Shown one piece after another: positions 36,835-44,030 of a DNA stretch of 64,000 nt (the first letter of the stretch is position 1; every line of letters begins with the position of its first letter). The DNA lies in NCBI RefSeq assembly GCF_002902945.1, contig NZ_CP026103.1, positions 992,001 to 1,056,000 on the forward strand, in the 5' to 3' direction. The DNA comes from Paraburkholderia caribensis (GTDB lineage Bacteria > Pseudomonadota > Gammaproteobacteria > Burkholderiales > Burkholderiaceae). The position numbers and the translations under genes were made by a program. The notes below the pieces were generated by a model. It saw only the letters and a list, made by a program, of their open reading frames with translations, did no database searches and was not told the DNA's origin.

Positions 36835-37047
36835 TCAGGTTCCGCGTTTCCTGGCGCGGTGCGCCCGATGCAACGGGAGTCTTGCACGGATTCCAGAATA
36901 CGCATCCCGCGCCCGGGTCAATTGAGCGGACAGACCGCTGAGGCTGGCGATCTGCCTGCGAAGGCGTGGATGAATGCAGGCCAGTCCGAGAACGAAGAAG
37001 GCTCCCGGCAGTATCAAAAGGCCAACGATTGCTGCGCTTTTCAACAT
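36835..37047 (-). CDS. Small single-pass membrane protein
   Basis: A 70-residue protein with one membrane helix at about residues 4-25 (AAIVGLLILPGAFFVLGLAC) followed by a basic, Arg-rich cytoplasmic tail. The ATG has an excellent ribosome site, GGAGGAG (37050-37057), and the FNR-type promoter with TATGCT lies just upstream, giving a leader of ~31 nt. It is the first gene before the acyl-CoA synthetase (77-nt gap). No family is recognised. Confidence 0.75.
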   Translation of the reverse strand: MLKSAAIVGLLILPGAFFVLGLACIHPRLRRQIASLSGLSAQLTRARDAYSGIRARLPLHRAHRARKRGT

Positions 37048-37085
37048 GACTCCTCCAGAAACCGCATTTGTGTCGCCATGGACCT

Positions 37086-37126
37086 AGCATAGGTTTCATG
37101 TGTCGGGATGGATTGACGTGTGTCAA
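37086..37126 (-). promoter_or_regulatory. FNR/Anr-type promoter of the small membrane protein - acyl-CoA synthetase operon
   Basis: Box TTGAC-GTGT-GTCAA at 37113-37126, then TATGCT (37086-37091) 21 bp away on the minus strand. The predicted start is near 37079. Confidence 0.85.
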
Positions 37127-37268
37127 GACCCTCATAAACTCCGGGCTTATGCCCACGCAAAGTGTTCCTCGCATCCAATTCTCGCCGTCTGGCGGAGTCG
37201 GTCGTCGGAAGTCTAAATGGCGTGCCAGCGGAGCATTGTGATTGATCTACCAACGCCAAACCATCAGG

Positions 37269-37697
37269 CTACCGACGCGGCAGCTTTCTAAAGAATCTTC
37301 GGAGAAGGGCGGCGCCACCGACGATGACACCGGTCGCGAACAACCCTAGCAAAAACACGTAGCCGATTCGCTTGCGAAACTCGGCGACGCGTTCGTGGAG
37401 AACGAAACTTGTGTAAGAGGTTACGTCACTGGCGGCGTTGTGGTCTGTCGCCCGATATAGAAAGTACGAGCGGCAGATATCGTCGTCGGGTGGGGACGCG
37501 AAAAGCACGGAGCCCGGCACTATGCGTCCCACTTTTCGGCACTCAGGCGACATCATTTCCGTCACGATTGCGGTGTTGATTGGATGATCGACGATCGCAC
37601 TCAGCCAGGTTGCGGCGATCGCCAACAACGTGCTTACAGCAATCGCAAAGGCCCATCTGGTTCGTCCACCCCGGCGGCGATTGTTTTCGACTTTCAA
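37269..37697 (-). CDS. Hypothetical two-helix membrane protein
   Basis: A 142-residue protein starting at TTG (37695-37697), with GGAG eight nt upstream. Two membrane helices, at about residues 14-35 (WAFAIAVSTLLAIAATWLSA) and 112-133 (GYVFLLGLFATGVIVGGAAL), flank a ~75-residue loop likely to be periplasmic, containing two Cys (PECRKV and DICRSYF). Arg-rich ends are cytoplasmic. The box at 37861 has a possible minus-strand -10 that could drive it. Function unknown. Confidence 0.65.
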   Translation of the reverse strand: MKVENNRRRGGRTRWAFAIAVSTLLAIAATWLSAIVDHPINTAIVTEMMSPECRKVGRIVPGSVLFASPPDDDICRSYFLYRATDHNAASDVTSYTSFVLHERVAEFRKRIGYVFLLGLFATGVIVGGAALLRRFFRKLPRR

Positions 37698-37833
37698 GGC
37701 GCTGCTCCGTAACTACCCTTCTACGCTTCTTCGCCAGCAAGGAGGACATGAACGTACCGGGTCTGCGCTATGTAGCAGATCGGGTGATCGACCAGGCTCG
37801 ACCGACGTATGGACCGCGCGTGTACCAGGCATA

Positions 37834-37901
37834 GTTACAAGCTGGCATCTTCCTCCCAGTTTGATCTGAATCAATAACTCGTGTAACTCGCGTGATAGCT
37901 T
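37834..37901. promoter_or_regulatory. FNR/Anr box with -10 candidates on both strands
   Basis: Perfect box TTGAT-CTGA-ATCAA at 37861-37874. On the plus strand TAGCTT (37896-37901) is 21 bp away, leading to the 32-residue peptide at 37972. On the minus strand TGTAAC (37834-37839), also 21 bp away, could drive the 37269-37697 gene. Confidence 0.7.
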
Positions 37902-38599
37902 AAATTCGGCCGATGTAATCCGCGTGGTGATAGCCCCGGATCCAGTCGGGGCCCGTCTCCAAGGTGACGACATGGGCAGGTGGCTTCTTATCGGATGTGC
38001 CTTCATTGCATTGATCGCCGTCGCGGCGTTTGCGGTGCTGCAGTACGTTATTTGGCAGAACGCGGATTGACACGCTAGCGGTCACTGCGGCAAAAATCGC
38101 GGGCTTCAGATATGTTGCGTCTATTCCCCAGTCTGCCTTGCCACGCGCGGGCAGGCGGATGACATCAATATGGCCGGGAAGATTGCCGGCCAGTTCACTT
38201 TCTGTGTAAATAAAATAAAGCGCTACCATCCGCTCTGAATCGAGGACGAGGATCACGTGCAGAGCTTTTGAAGATCGGGTCTTGCGACTCTTCAAACACT
38301 GCCGCCTGTTTTGGCACCTGCCTCGTTACGCTTACTTTCCCAACCTGATGACAGGAAGCATCGGCCTGGGATATCGATCCCGTTTGGGGATTACCGAACT
38401 GGTTATCTTCGTGGGTCCTTGAAAGGTAGCAGGTTACGCCCTTCAGGAGGGGATCATCATATGCCGATATTTCTACTTCGCCGCCATACCGTTGCGAATG
38501 AGTTGAAATTCTGGCAAGTTCATCGCCGTGCGCTGCCAGGCTCGCGCATATCGCTACCGCTATCGGCAGAGTGCGTTGCAGCACAAGATATCGTTGCAT
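37900..38599 (-). pseudogene. creA: creA homologue with a frameshift
   Basis: CreA-family periplasmic protein of unknown function. The first frame (stop at 38195) starts at ATG 38599 after AGGAGA, has a signal peptide (PIAVAICASLAAHGDELA) and family features: EISAYDDPLLKGVTCYLSR and ASCHQVGKVSV, ending at DPIFKS. The expected continuation (FKSL-x-V) is found in the next frame as ALHVILVLDSERMVALYFIYT ...DVIRLP. One extra T after the AGC codon near 38253 explains the break. The second frame then runs on to 37900, about 80 residues beyond the normal family end, so the natural stop may also be lost. A sequencing error cannot be excluded. Confidence 0.7.
37972..38070 (+). CDS. 32-residue single-helix membrane peptide
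   Basis: ATG at 37972 and TGA at 38068-38070 encode a 32-residue peptide (opening MGRWLLIGCAFIALIA) that is almost entirely one membrane helix, with a Trp-Gln-Asn-Ala-Asp tail. AAGGTGA (37961-37967) is a good ribosome site, and the FNR-type promoter at 37861-37901 predicts a start near 37908. Size and make-up resemble regulatory or assembly subunits of membrane complexes such as CydX-like peptides, but no sequence match is claimed. It lies antisense to the frameshifted tail of creA. Confidence 0.5.
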   Translation: MGRWLLIGCAFIALIAVAAFAVLQYVIWQNAD

Positions 38600-38666
38600 G
38601 ACGTTCTCCTCAACACGGTTGGGTGCCGACGTCAAACCCGAACTTCTTTCACAGACCTCTAGAACG

Positions 38667-38734
38667 ACACTACGTCGCGCCATCCATTGGAGCTTGACGC
38701 ACGTCAAACGATGATTCGTCCCGGGCGCCATGCT
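38667..38734. promoter_or_regulatory. Bidirectional FNR/Anr-type promoter (creA and 38828 gene)
   Basis: Box TTGAC-GCAC-GTCAA at 38694-38707. Plus strand: CATGCT (38729-38734) 21 bp away, start near 38741. Minus strand: TAGTGT (38667-38672) 21 bp away, start near 38660, ~60 nt before creA. Both spacings match the window-wide rule. Confidence 0.75.
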
Positions 38735-38827
38735 GGTGTGGTGAACAATTTTTTACCAGGTCGGAGCCGCCGTGCGGGTATGCGTGACAAGTGCCACACG
38801 CTCGAGAAGCCGGGCCGGGAGGTAACC

Positions 38828-39289
38828 ATGTCTATTTTTCGTGCGAGAGTATTTTCAACGTCACTTCTCGTTGGGGCAATACTGTGTGCCAGCGTGTCGG
38901 CGCAGCCGCTGCCGGCGCCAGCAGTGCAAAACGGGATCCGATATGTAACAGGCGGCATCGGAGAAGATGAAGTCAAGGCCTTCCATTCAGTCGCACCCAA
39001 ATACAACCTGCGGGTCACGCTGTCGGCGAAGTCTGGTCATTACCTCTCCGATGTCGACGTGAGGATCTACGCTGGAACCCGATCTCTTCTGGTTGTAAGG
39101 ACGGCAGGCCCATTCCTCTTCGCACATTTGCCTGCAGGCCAGTACCAGATCTCTGCGCGTGACAGACACGTAACAAAAACAAGGAAGGTCGTGGTTCCGG
39201 CGCGAGGCGGCATCGATGTTCATTTTTCCTGGGAGGATCCAGACAGGCACGACGTCATGCAGTTATGTACCGGGTGCCGCACACCTTGA
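38828..39289 (+). CDS. Secreted protein with carboxypeptidase-regulatory-like domain
   Basis: A 153-residue exported protein: signal peptide about 1-26 (STSLLVGAILCASVSA), then a ~100-residue beta-sandwich starting GIRYVTGGIGEDEVKAF, with SDVDVRIY, GPFLFAHLPAGQYQIS and an RGGIDVHFSW end. This is the same domain as in the C-terminal half of the 13208-13939 protein, without its metal-rich insert. GGGAGG precedes the ATG at 38828; the frame's upstream codons cover the promoter. Function unknown; a carrier or adaptor role in the periplasm is possible. Confidence 0.8.
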   Translation: MSIFRARVFSTSLLVGAILCASVSAQPLPAPAVQNGIRYVTGGIGEDEVKAFHSVAPKYNLRVTLSAKSGHYLSDVDVRIYAGTRSLLVVRTAGPFLFAHLPAGQYQISARDRHVTKTRKVVVPARGGIDVHFSWEDPDRHDVMQLCTGCRTP

Positions 39290-39333
39290 TCATCATGCGT
39301 GGCGTTGCCGGGCAGACATTTCGCGGAGCTTTG

Positions 39334-39358
39334 CACGGAGTTACACAGTAACTCCGTG
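39334..39358. repeat. Perfect 11-bp inverted repeat
   Basis: CACGGAGTTAC (39334-39344) and GTAACTCCGTG (39348-39358) enclose a 3-base loop, 45 bp after the 38828 gene. The strong stem suggests an RNA hairpin at the transcript end, although no T-run follows, so it is not a classical intrinsic terminator. Confidence 0.75.
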
Positions 39359-39412
39359 TCCGGTGGATCTGCGTCGGTTCCGCCAGCCTGAGTTCACTGA
39401 CAAGGGGAAGCA

Positions 39413-39426
39413 CTGACGCAAATCAA
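39413..39426 (+). promoter_or_regulatory. One-mismatch FNR/Anr box upstream of ABC exporter operon
   Basis: CTGAC-GCAA-ATCAA differs from the rule at its first base. It is 110 bp before the ATP-binding subunit gene. The -10 is weak (TGCAAT at 39451-39456, 24 bp away). Confidence 0.45.
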
Positions 39427-39536
39427 ACGGTGACGCGCGAGGAGCAGTGTTGCAATTCTAGACCTTGAGTGGATCACGGAAGTGGTGACCAGTTGCCCGC
39501 CCTGACAGACCTTGCTGCTTTAATGTTGAGCGAATA

Positions 39537-40241
39537 ATGGAGACCGTCTTTTCCGTCAATGCAGTCAGCAAGGTCTACCCGATGGGGAGCGTAAGCGTGC
39601 ACGCGCTCAACGACGTGACTCTGGAACTGGAAGCTGGAGAGTTTGTGGTTCTGCTGGGCGCGTCGGGCAGCGGCAAATCCACGTTGTTGAACCTGATGGG
39701 CGGACTCGATACGCCGACGGCCGGCACTATCAATTACCGCGACCATCGCCTCGACTCTGTGCCCGACCGGGACCTTACCCGATTCCGTCGCGAACACGTC
39801 GGCTTCGTGTTCCAGTTCTATAACCTCATACCGGGTCTCACCGCACGTGAAAACGTGGCGCTCGTAACGGAGATTGCAGATCAGCCGCTTGATCCCGACG
39901 TCGCCCTGGATATGGTCAGCATCGGCACACTTGCCGATCATTTTCCTTCCCAGATGTCGGGCGGTGAACAGCAGCGGGTCGCGATCGCCCGTGCAATAGC
40001 GAAACGCCCAGATGTCCTGTTGTGCGACGAGCCAACGGGCGCGCTGGATTTCCAGACGGGGCGGGTCGTGCTCGAAGTACTCGAACGCGTCAACCGTGAG
40101 TTCGGAACCTTGACAATTGTCGTTACGCACAACGCTGTCATCGCTGACATGGCGAATCGGGTCGTGCGCATGAGCAGCGGCACAATCGTCGAAGATCGTC
40201 GAAACGCGAGGCGTTCGCGAGCCCGGGATCTGTCATGGTAA
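39537..40241 (+). CDS. ABC transporter ATP-binding protein (MacB/LolD type)
   Basis: A 234-residue ATPase subunit. Walker A is GASGSGKST, the signature is [15 protein letters not shown], Walker [13 protein letters not shown], and the H-loop VVTHN. The sequence is of the class that works with FtsX-type permeases to export or extract lipids, peptides or drugs from the inner membrane. Its stop overlaps the permease start by 7 nt, so the two are translated together. A HlyD-like periplasmic adaptor follows, completing a tripartite pump except for the outer-membrane channel. Confidence 0.94.
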   Translation: METVFSVNAVSKVYPMGSVSVHALNDVTLELEAGEFVVLLGASGSGKSTLLNLMGGLDTPTAGTINYRDHRLDSVPDRDLTRFRREHVGFVFQFYNLIPGLTARENVALVTEIADQPLDPDVALDMVSIGTLADHFPSQMSGGEQQRVAIARAIAKRPDVLLCDEPTGALDFQTGRVVLEVLERVNREFGTLTIVVTHNAVIADMANRVVRMSSGTIVEDRRNARRSRARDLSW

Positions 40242-42604
40242 GTGCCCTGACACGTCTTCTATGGCGGGACCTCTGGCACATGCGGGCGCAAGCATGTGCT
40301 GCAGTGCTGATCGTGGCTTGCGGCGTGGCCACATTCGTCGCCATGCGCACGACGTATTTGAGTCTGCTGACGGCGCAGCAGGACTATTACGTGTCTTACC
40401 GCTTCGCCGAGCTGTTCGTAACGCTCAAGCGCGCCCCAATCGCAGTCGCATCGCGTATCGCGTCGCTGCCCGGTGTCGCTCGCGTCGATCCGCGCGTCGT
40501 GTCTGATGTCACGCTCGACGTGCCCGGTCTCGATGAGCCAGCGACCGGGCATCTCGTCTCGATTCCCGAGTTTTCCTGGCCGGTGCTCAACCTGCTGCAT
40601 CTGCGAAGTGGCCGATATGTGTCGCCGGGTCGGGACGATGAGGTGCTGATGAGTGCTGCTTTCGCGGAAGCAAACAATCTTGATGTGGGGCAGCACGTCG
40701 GGGCTGTATTGAACGGTCGCTGGAAAGAGCTCAAGATCGTCGGTATCGCGCTTTCGCCAGAGTATGTCTATGAAGCAGGAGCCGGGTCCATTTTTCCGGA
40801 CAATCGGCACTACGGCGTCATCTGGATGGGGCGTGACGCCGCGTCGGCTGCATTCAACATGGATGGGGCGTTCAACGACCTGGCAATCGCACTCGACAAC
40901 AGCAGCCGGGTATCGGACGTGATCGCCCGGGTCGACCGCGAACTGGCACGCTATGGCGGGCTCGGTGCAATCACGCGTGAAGATCAGTTATCGCATCGCT
41001 TCATCTCGGACGAAATCGCACAGAACCGCACCACATCTACGTATGTGCCTGCGATCTTTTTCTGCGTGGCCATGTTTCTGTTACAGAGTTTGCTCAGCAG
41101 GCTGATCGATACCCAACGCACACAGATCGGTTTGATGAAGGCATTCGGATACGGAAACGCGCGGGTCGCACTGCACTATCTCCATATGGCCTCGCTGATC
41201 GCGGCGGTGGGAACCGCGATCGGCGTGGCAGCCGGGCTCGGGCTCGGATCCTATCTCACGGACATGTACGCGAGATACTATCGCTTTGCCCGTCTCGAGT
41301 ACCAGGCTGACGGATCAGTCATGATCTCTGTCATTGCCGTAAGTTTCGTCACCGCAGCTGCGGGCACGGCGGCAAGCGTGGCGAAGGCTGGGAGATTGAT
41401 GCCCGTCGAAGCACTACGACCCGTATTGCCACCCGCATTCGCCGCAGGCTGGGCGGAGCGGACCGGAATGTTCCGGCACCTCAGCGTGACCGGGCGAATG
41501 GTTGTGCGCAATATCGCGCGGCAGCCCGTCAAATCTGCGCTTTCCTGTCTTGCGATTGCCAGTGCGAGCGCGATCCTCGTGATAGGGGGATTCTTTTTCG
41601 ATGCTATCGATTATCTCTTCGATGTGCAGTTTCAACGCGTTGAACGTCAGGACGTGACCATCACTTTTGCACAGCCACTGTCGCATCGGGCATTGTTCGC
41701 GCTCGAAAGCTTGCCCGGCGTGTTGACGGTCGAGCCGTTTCGCGATGTGCCGGTCAGACTCTCCTATGGATACCGCTCTCGCCGGATCAACCTCAGCGGA
41801 ATCTCGACGACGGCAGCTATGCATCGCCTTGTCGATGAACAGGGGCGGCCGTTGCGCGTGCCCCCGGACGGGATGCTGATCTCGTCACAACTCGCGGACG
41901 CGCTGGGACTGCGCGCAGGTGACAGGATCACGGTGGAGTTACTCGAGGGCAAGCGCCAGACGCGACAGGTGATGGTGACGGGTAAGGTCGGAGAGCTGGT
42001 CGGCATTCGGGCGTACATGGATCAGCATTCCCTTGCGCGGCTGCTTGACGAGAGCGGCAACTGGTCAGGGGCGTGGCTGCAGACTGACGCGCGCGCGCTG
42101 GAGCCCCTGTACGGCACGCTCAAGCGTATGCCGGCCGTCAATACGGTGGCCGTCCGGCAAACGGTAATAGACAGTTTCCGCAAGATCATGGACGAAAGCG
42201 TGCGTCTTTCGACCACAATCAATTTTGTGTTCGCCTGCATCATCGCCTTCGGGGTTGCTTTCAACGGGATGCGTATCGCCTATTCGGAACGCGCACAGCA
42301 ACTGGCATCGTTGCGCGTACTTGGCTTCACTCGCGCAGAAGTCGCCCGGATCCTCCTTGGCGAACAATTCGTGCTCGCTACGGCATCAGCGCCTATCGGC
42401 CTGTTGCTCGGATATGGCATCTGCGCGTTGCTGGTCCGAGGCCTGGCCACCGATCTGTACCGTCTGCCGCTTGTCATCGAAGCTCCGACGTTCGCGTACG
42501 CGCTACTCGTCACCGCCGGCTCGGTGGCTTGCTCCGGATTGGTCGTGGCGTGGAAGATCAGGCGCCTCGATATCGTCGCGGTCCTCAAGGCGCGCGAATC
42601 ATGA
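40235..42604 (+). CDS. ABC transporter permease, FtsX family (two FtsX domains)
   Basis: A 789-residue inner-membrane permease. After an N-terminal helix (about 20-40) comes a large periplasmic MacB-core-like region (about 45-260). An FtsX domain with three helices follows (about 270-395), then a linker with another membrane helix (about 425-455), a second periplasmic region, and a second FtsX domain (about 660-785). This duplicated layout is of the LolC/E-like or lipid-export type rather than MacB itself. Overlaps at both ends with its neighbours (7 nt upstream, 4 nt downstream) show a single operon. The substrate is unknown; membrane lipids are plausible given nearby lipid genes. Confidence 0.9.
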   Translation: MVSALTRLLWRDLWHMRAQACAAVLIVACGVATFVAMRTTYLSLLTAQQDYYVSYRFAELFVTLKRAPIAVASRIASLPGVARVDPRVVSDVTLDVPGLDEPATGHLVSIPEFSWPVLNLLHLRSGRYVSPGRDDEVLMSAAFAEANNLDVGQHVGAVLNGRWKELKIVGIALSPEYVYEAGAGSIFPDNRHYGVIWMGRDAASAAFNMDGAFNDLAIALDNSSRVSDVIARVDRELARYGGLGAITREDQLSHRFISDEIAQNRTTSTYVPAIFFCVAMFLLQSLLSRLIDTQRTQIGLMKAFGYGNARVALHYLHMASLIAAVGTAIGVAAGLGLGSYLTDMYARYYRFARLEYQADGSVMISVIAVSFVTAAAGTAASVAKAGRLMPVEALRPVLPPAFAAGWAERTGMFRHLSVTGRMVVRNIARQPVKSALSCLAIASASAILVIGGFFFDAIDYLFDVQFQRVERQDVTITFAQPLSHRALFALESLPGVLTVEPFRDVPVRLSYGYRSRRINLSGISTTAAMHRLVDEQGRPLRVPPDGMLISSQLADALGLRAGDRITVELLEGKRQTRQVMVTGKVGELVGIRAYMDQHSLARLLDESGNWSGAWLQTDARALEPLYGTLKRMPAVNTVAVRQTVIDSFRKIMDESVRLSTTINFVFACIIAFGVAFNGMRIAYSERAQQLASLRVLGFTRAEVARILLGEQFVLATASAPIGLLLGYGICALLVRGLATDLYRLPLVIEAPTFAYALLVTAGSVACSGLVVAWKIRRLDIVAVLKARES

Positions 42605-43767
42605 AGCGCAACCGGATTCGGTCGGCCTCACTGATCGCTGTCGCGACGCTTGCAGCTGCCGCGGTCTTGGCGGGCGCGTTCTGGCCGAAACCGGTCGTTG
42701 TCGATACGGCACAGGTGAGCCGGGGAGCGCTTCGCGTCACGATCGACGAGGACGGGGAAATCCGGGCACATGACCGCTATGTCGTCACGGCGCCGATTAC
42801 CGGCCGCCTGCTGCGCGTCACCATGCGCGAAGGCGATCATGTGCGTGCGGGACAGGTGATCGCGGTGCTGGTGCCCGTCCCTATGACGCCCGGTGAAAGT
42901 GCGGAGCAGCGTGCCCATGTGGAGTCGGCGGAAGCCGCTTATGGGGAGGCTCAGGCGCACGTCGATCATGTTCGTGCCGATCTCGAGCAGGCGCACAGGG
43001 AGTATCAGAGAGGCAAGGCATTGATCGAATATGGCGGCATCTCGAAGCAGGGGCTGGAACAACTCCGCGTCGCCGAAGCATCGGGCATGAGCGATCTCGA
43101 TGCGGCCCGCGCGCGTGCGACATCTGCGGCAGCAGAAGTGCGAGCCGCGAAGGCGAATCTGAGAGCACTGGAAGCCGGACAGCCCGTGGAAGTCCGCGCT
43201 CCTGTCGATGCCGTGCTCCTGCGGGTTGACGAACGGAACGAACGGGTCGTGTCGGCCGGCGCTGCCGTGATGGTGCTCGCTGATCCATCGCGCTATGAAG
43301 TCGTCGTTGATGTGCTCTCAACGGACGCCGTCAAGATCAGTCCCGGGATGCGCATGTCAGTCGAGGACTGGGGCGGAGCTGTGCCAATCGATGCGAAAGT
43401 GCGGGTGGTCGAGCCGGGCGCTTTTACCAAGGTTTCGGCGCTGGGGGTTGAAGAGCAGCGGGTGCATGTCATCGCGGACCTGTCGGGTCCCCCGGGCCGG
43501 CTGAACGACGGGTATCGGGTTCAGGGCAGGATTGTGGTCTGGGAACGATCTGACGTGATAAAACTTCCCATCGGCGCGCTATTCCGTTGTGGGGAGCAAT
43601 GGTGCGTTTTCACCGTCGAGCGCAAGCGAGCTATACAGCATGTTGTGCAAATCGGACAGCGCAATTCCGAAGAAGCGGAGATGCTCGACGGTCCTGACGG
43701 CAATCAGATCGTGATCGTATATCCACCCGGCACTCTGACAAATAATGCCCGAGTTCTGCCACGCTAG
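42601..43767 (+). CDS. HlyD-family periplasmic adaptor of the ABC exporter
   Basis: A 388-residue membrane-fusion protein. One N-terminal helix (SLIAVATLAAAAVLAGAFW) anchors it; biotinyl-lipoyl-like halves (PITGRLLRVTMREGDHVRAGQVIAVL and QPVEVRAPVDAVLLRVDERNERVV) flank an alpha-helical hairpin (about 100-190) that would contact an outer-membrane channel. Beta-barrel domains follow. Two Cys near the end (FRCGEQWCVF) are unusual. Its ATG overlaps the permease stop (ATGA). No TolC-like gene is next to it, so a shared channel is likely. Confidence 0.92.
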   Translation: MKRNRIRSASLIAVATLAAAAVLAGAFWPKPVVVDTAQVSRGALRVTIDEDGEIRAHDRYVVTAPITGRLLRVTMREGDHVRAGQVIAVLVPVPMTPGESAEQRAHVESAEAAYGEAQAHVDHVRADLEQAHREYQRGKALIEYGGISKQGLEQLRVAEASGMSDLDAARARATSAAAEVRAAKANLRALEAGQPVEVRAPVDAVLLRVDERNERVVSAGAAVMVLADPSRYEVVVDVLSTDAVKISPGMRMSVEDWGGAVPIDAKVRVVEPGAFTKVSALGVEEQRVHVIADLSGPPGRLNDGYRVQGRIVVWERSDVIKLPIGALFRCGEQWCVFTVERKRAIQHVVQIGQRNSEEAEMLDGPDGNQIVIVYPPGTLTNNARVLPR

Positions 43768-44030
43768 AAAAGTCTTACGTGCTGCATGCTCCCTGCGGTT
43801 CGAGTGTTGTGTGGGCGGGTCGGTTCGATTATCCGCGCAATCAGTTTCAAGCTCGTCACATCGACGTTCAATGTTTCGCGGTGAACCTGCAGTCTGATCT
43901 TCCCGGAAATATCGATTCGACGCAGGCCGGGTACCGCACGGATGCATTCATACCTTATGCTGAAAGCAGCGATTTCAAATCGGCTCCAGCTTTTTTATTT
44001 GAAACTCGAACCCCTTGTGATCTTTCCGCC

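Noticed and set aside
36758..37174. N-terminal extension of the acyl-CoA synthetase (frame open for 139 more codons)
   Set aside because: It has no domain, overlaps the 70-residue membrane protein gene and its FNR promoter, and the start at 36757 fits the family length.
43951..43966. TATGCT hexamer upstream of the P-type ATPase gene
   Set aside because: No FNR box lies at the 21-22 bp spacing, so it is not counted with the FNR promoters.
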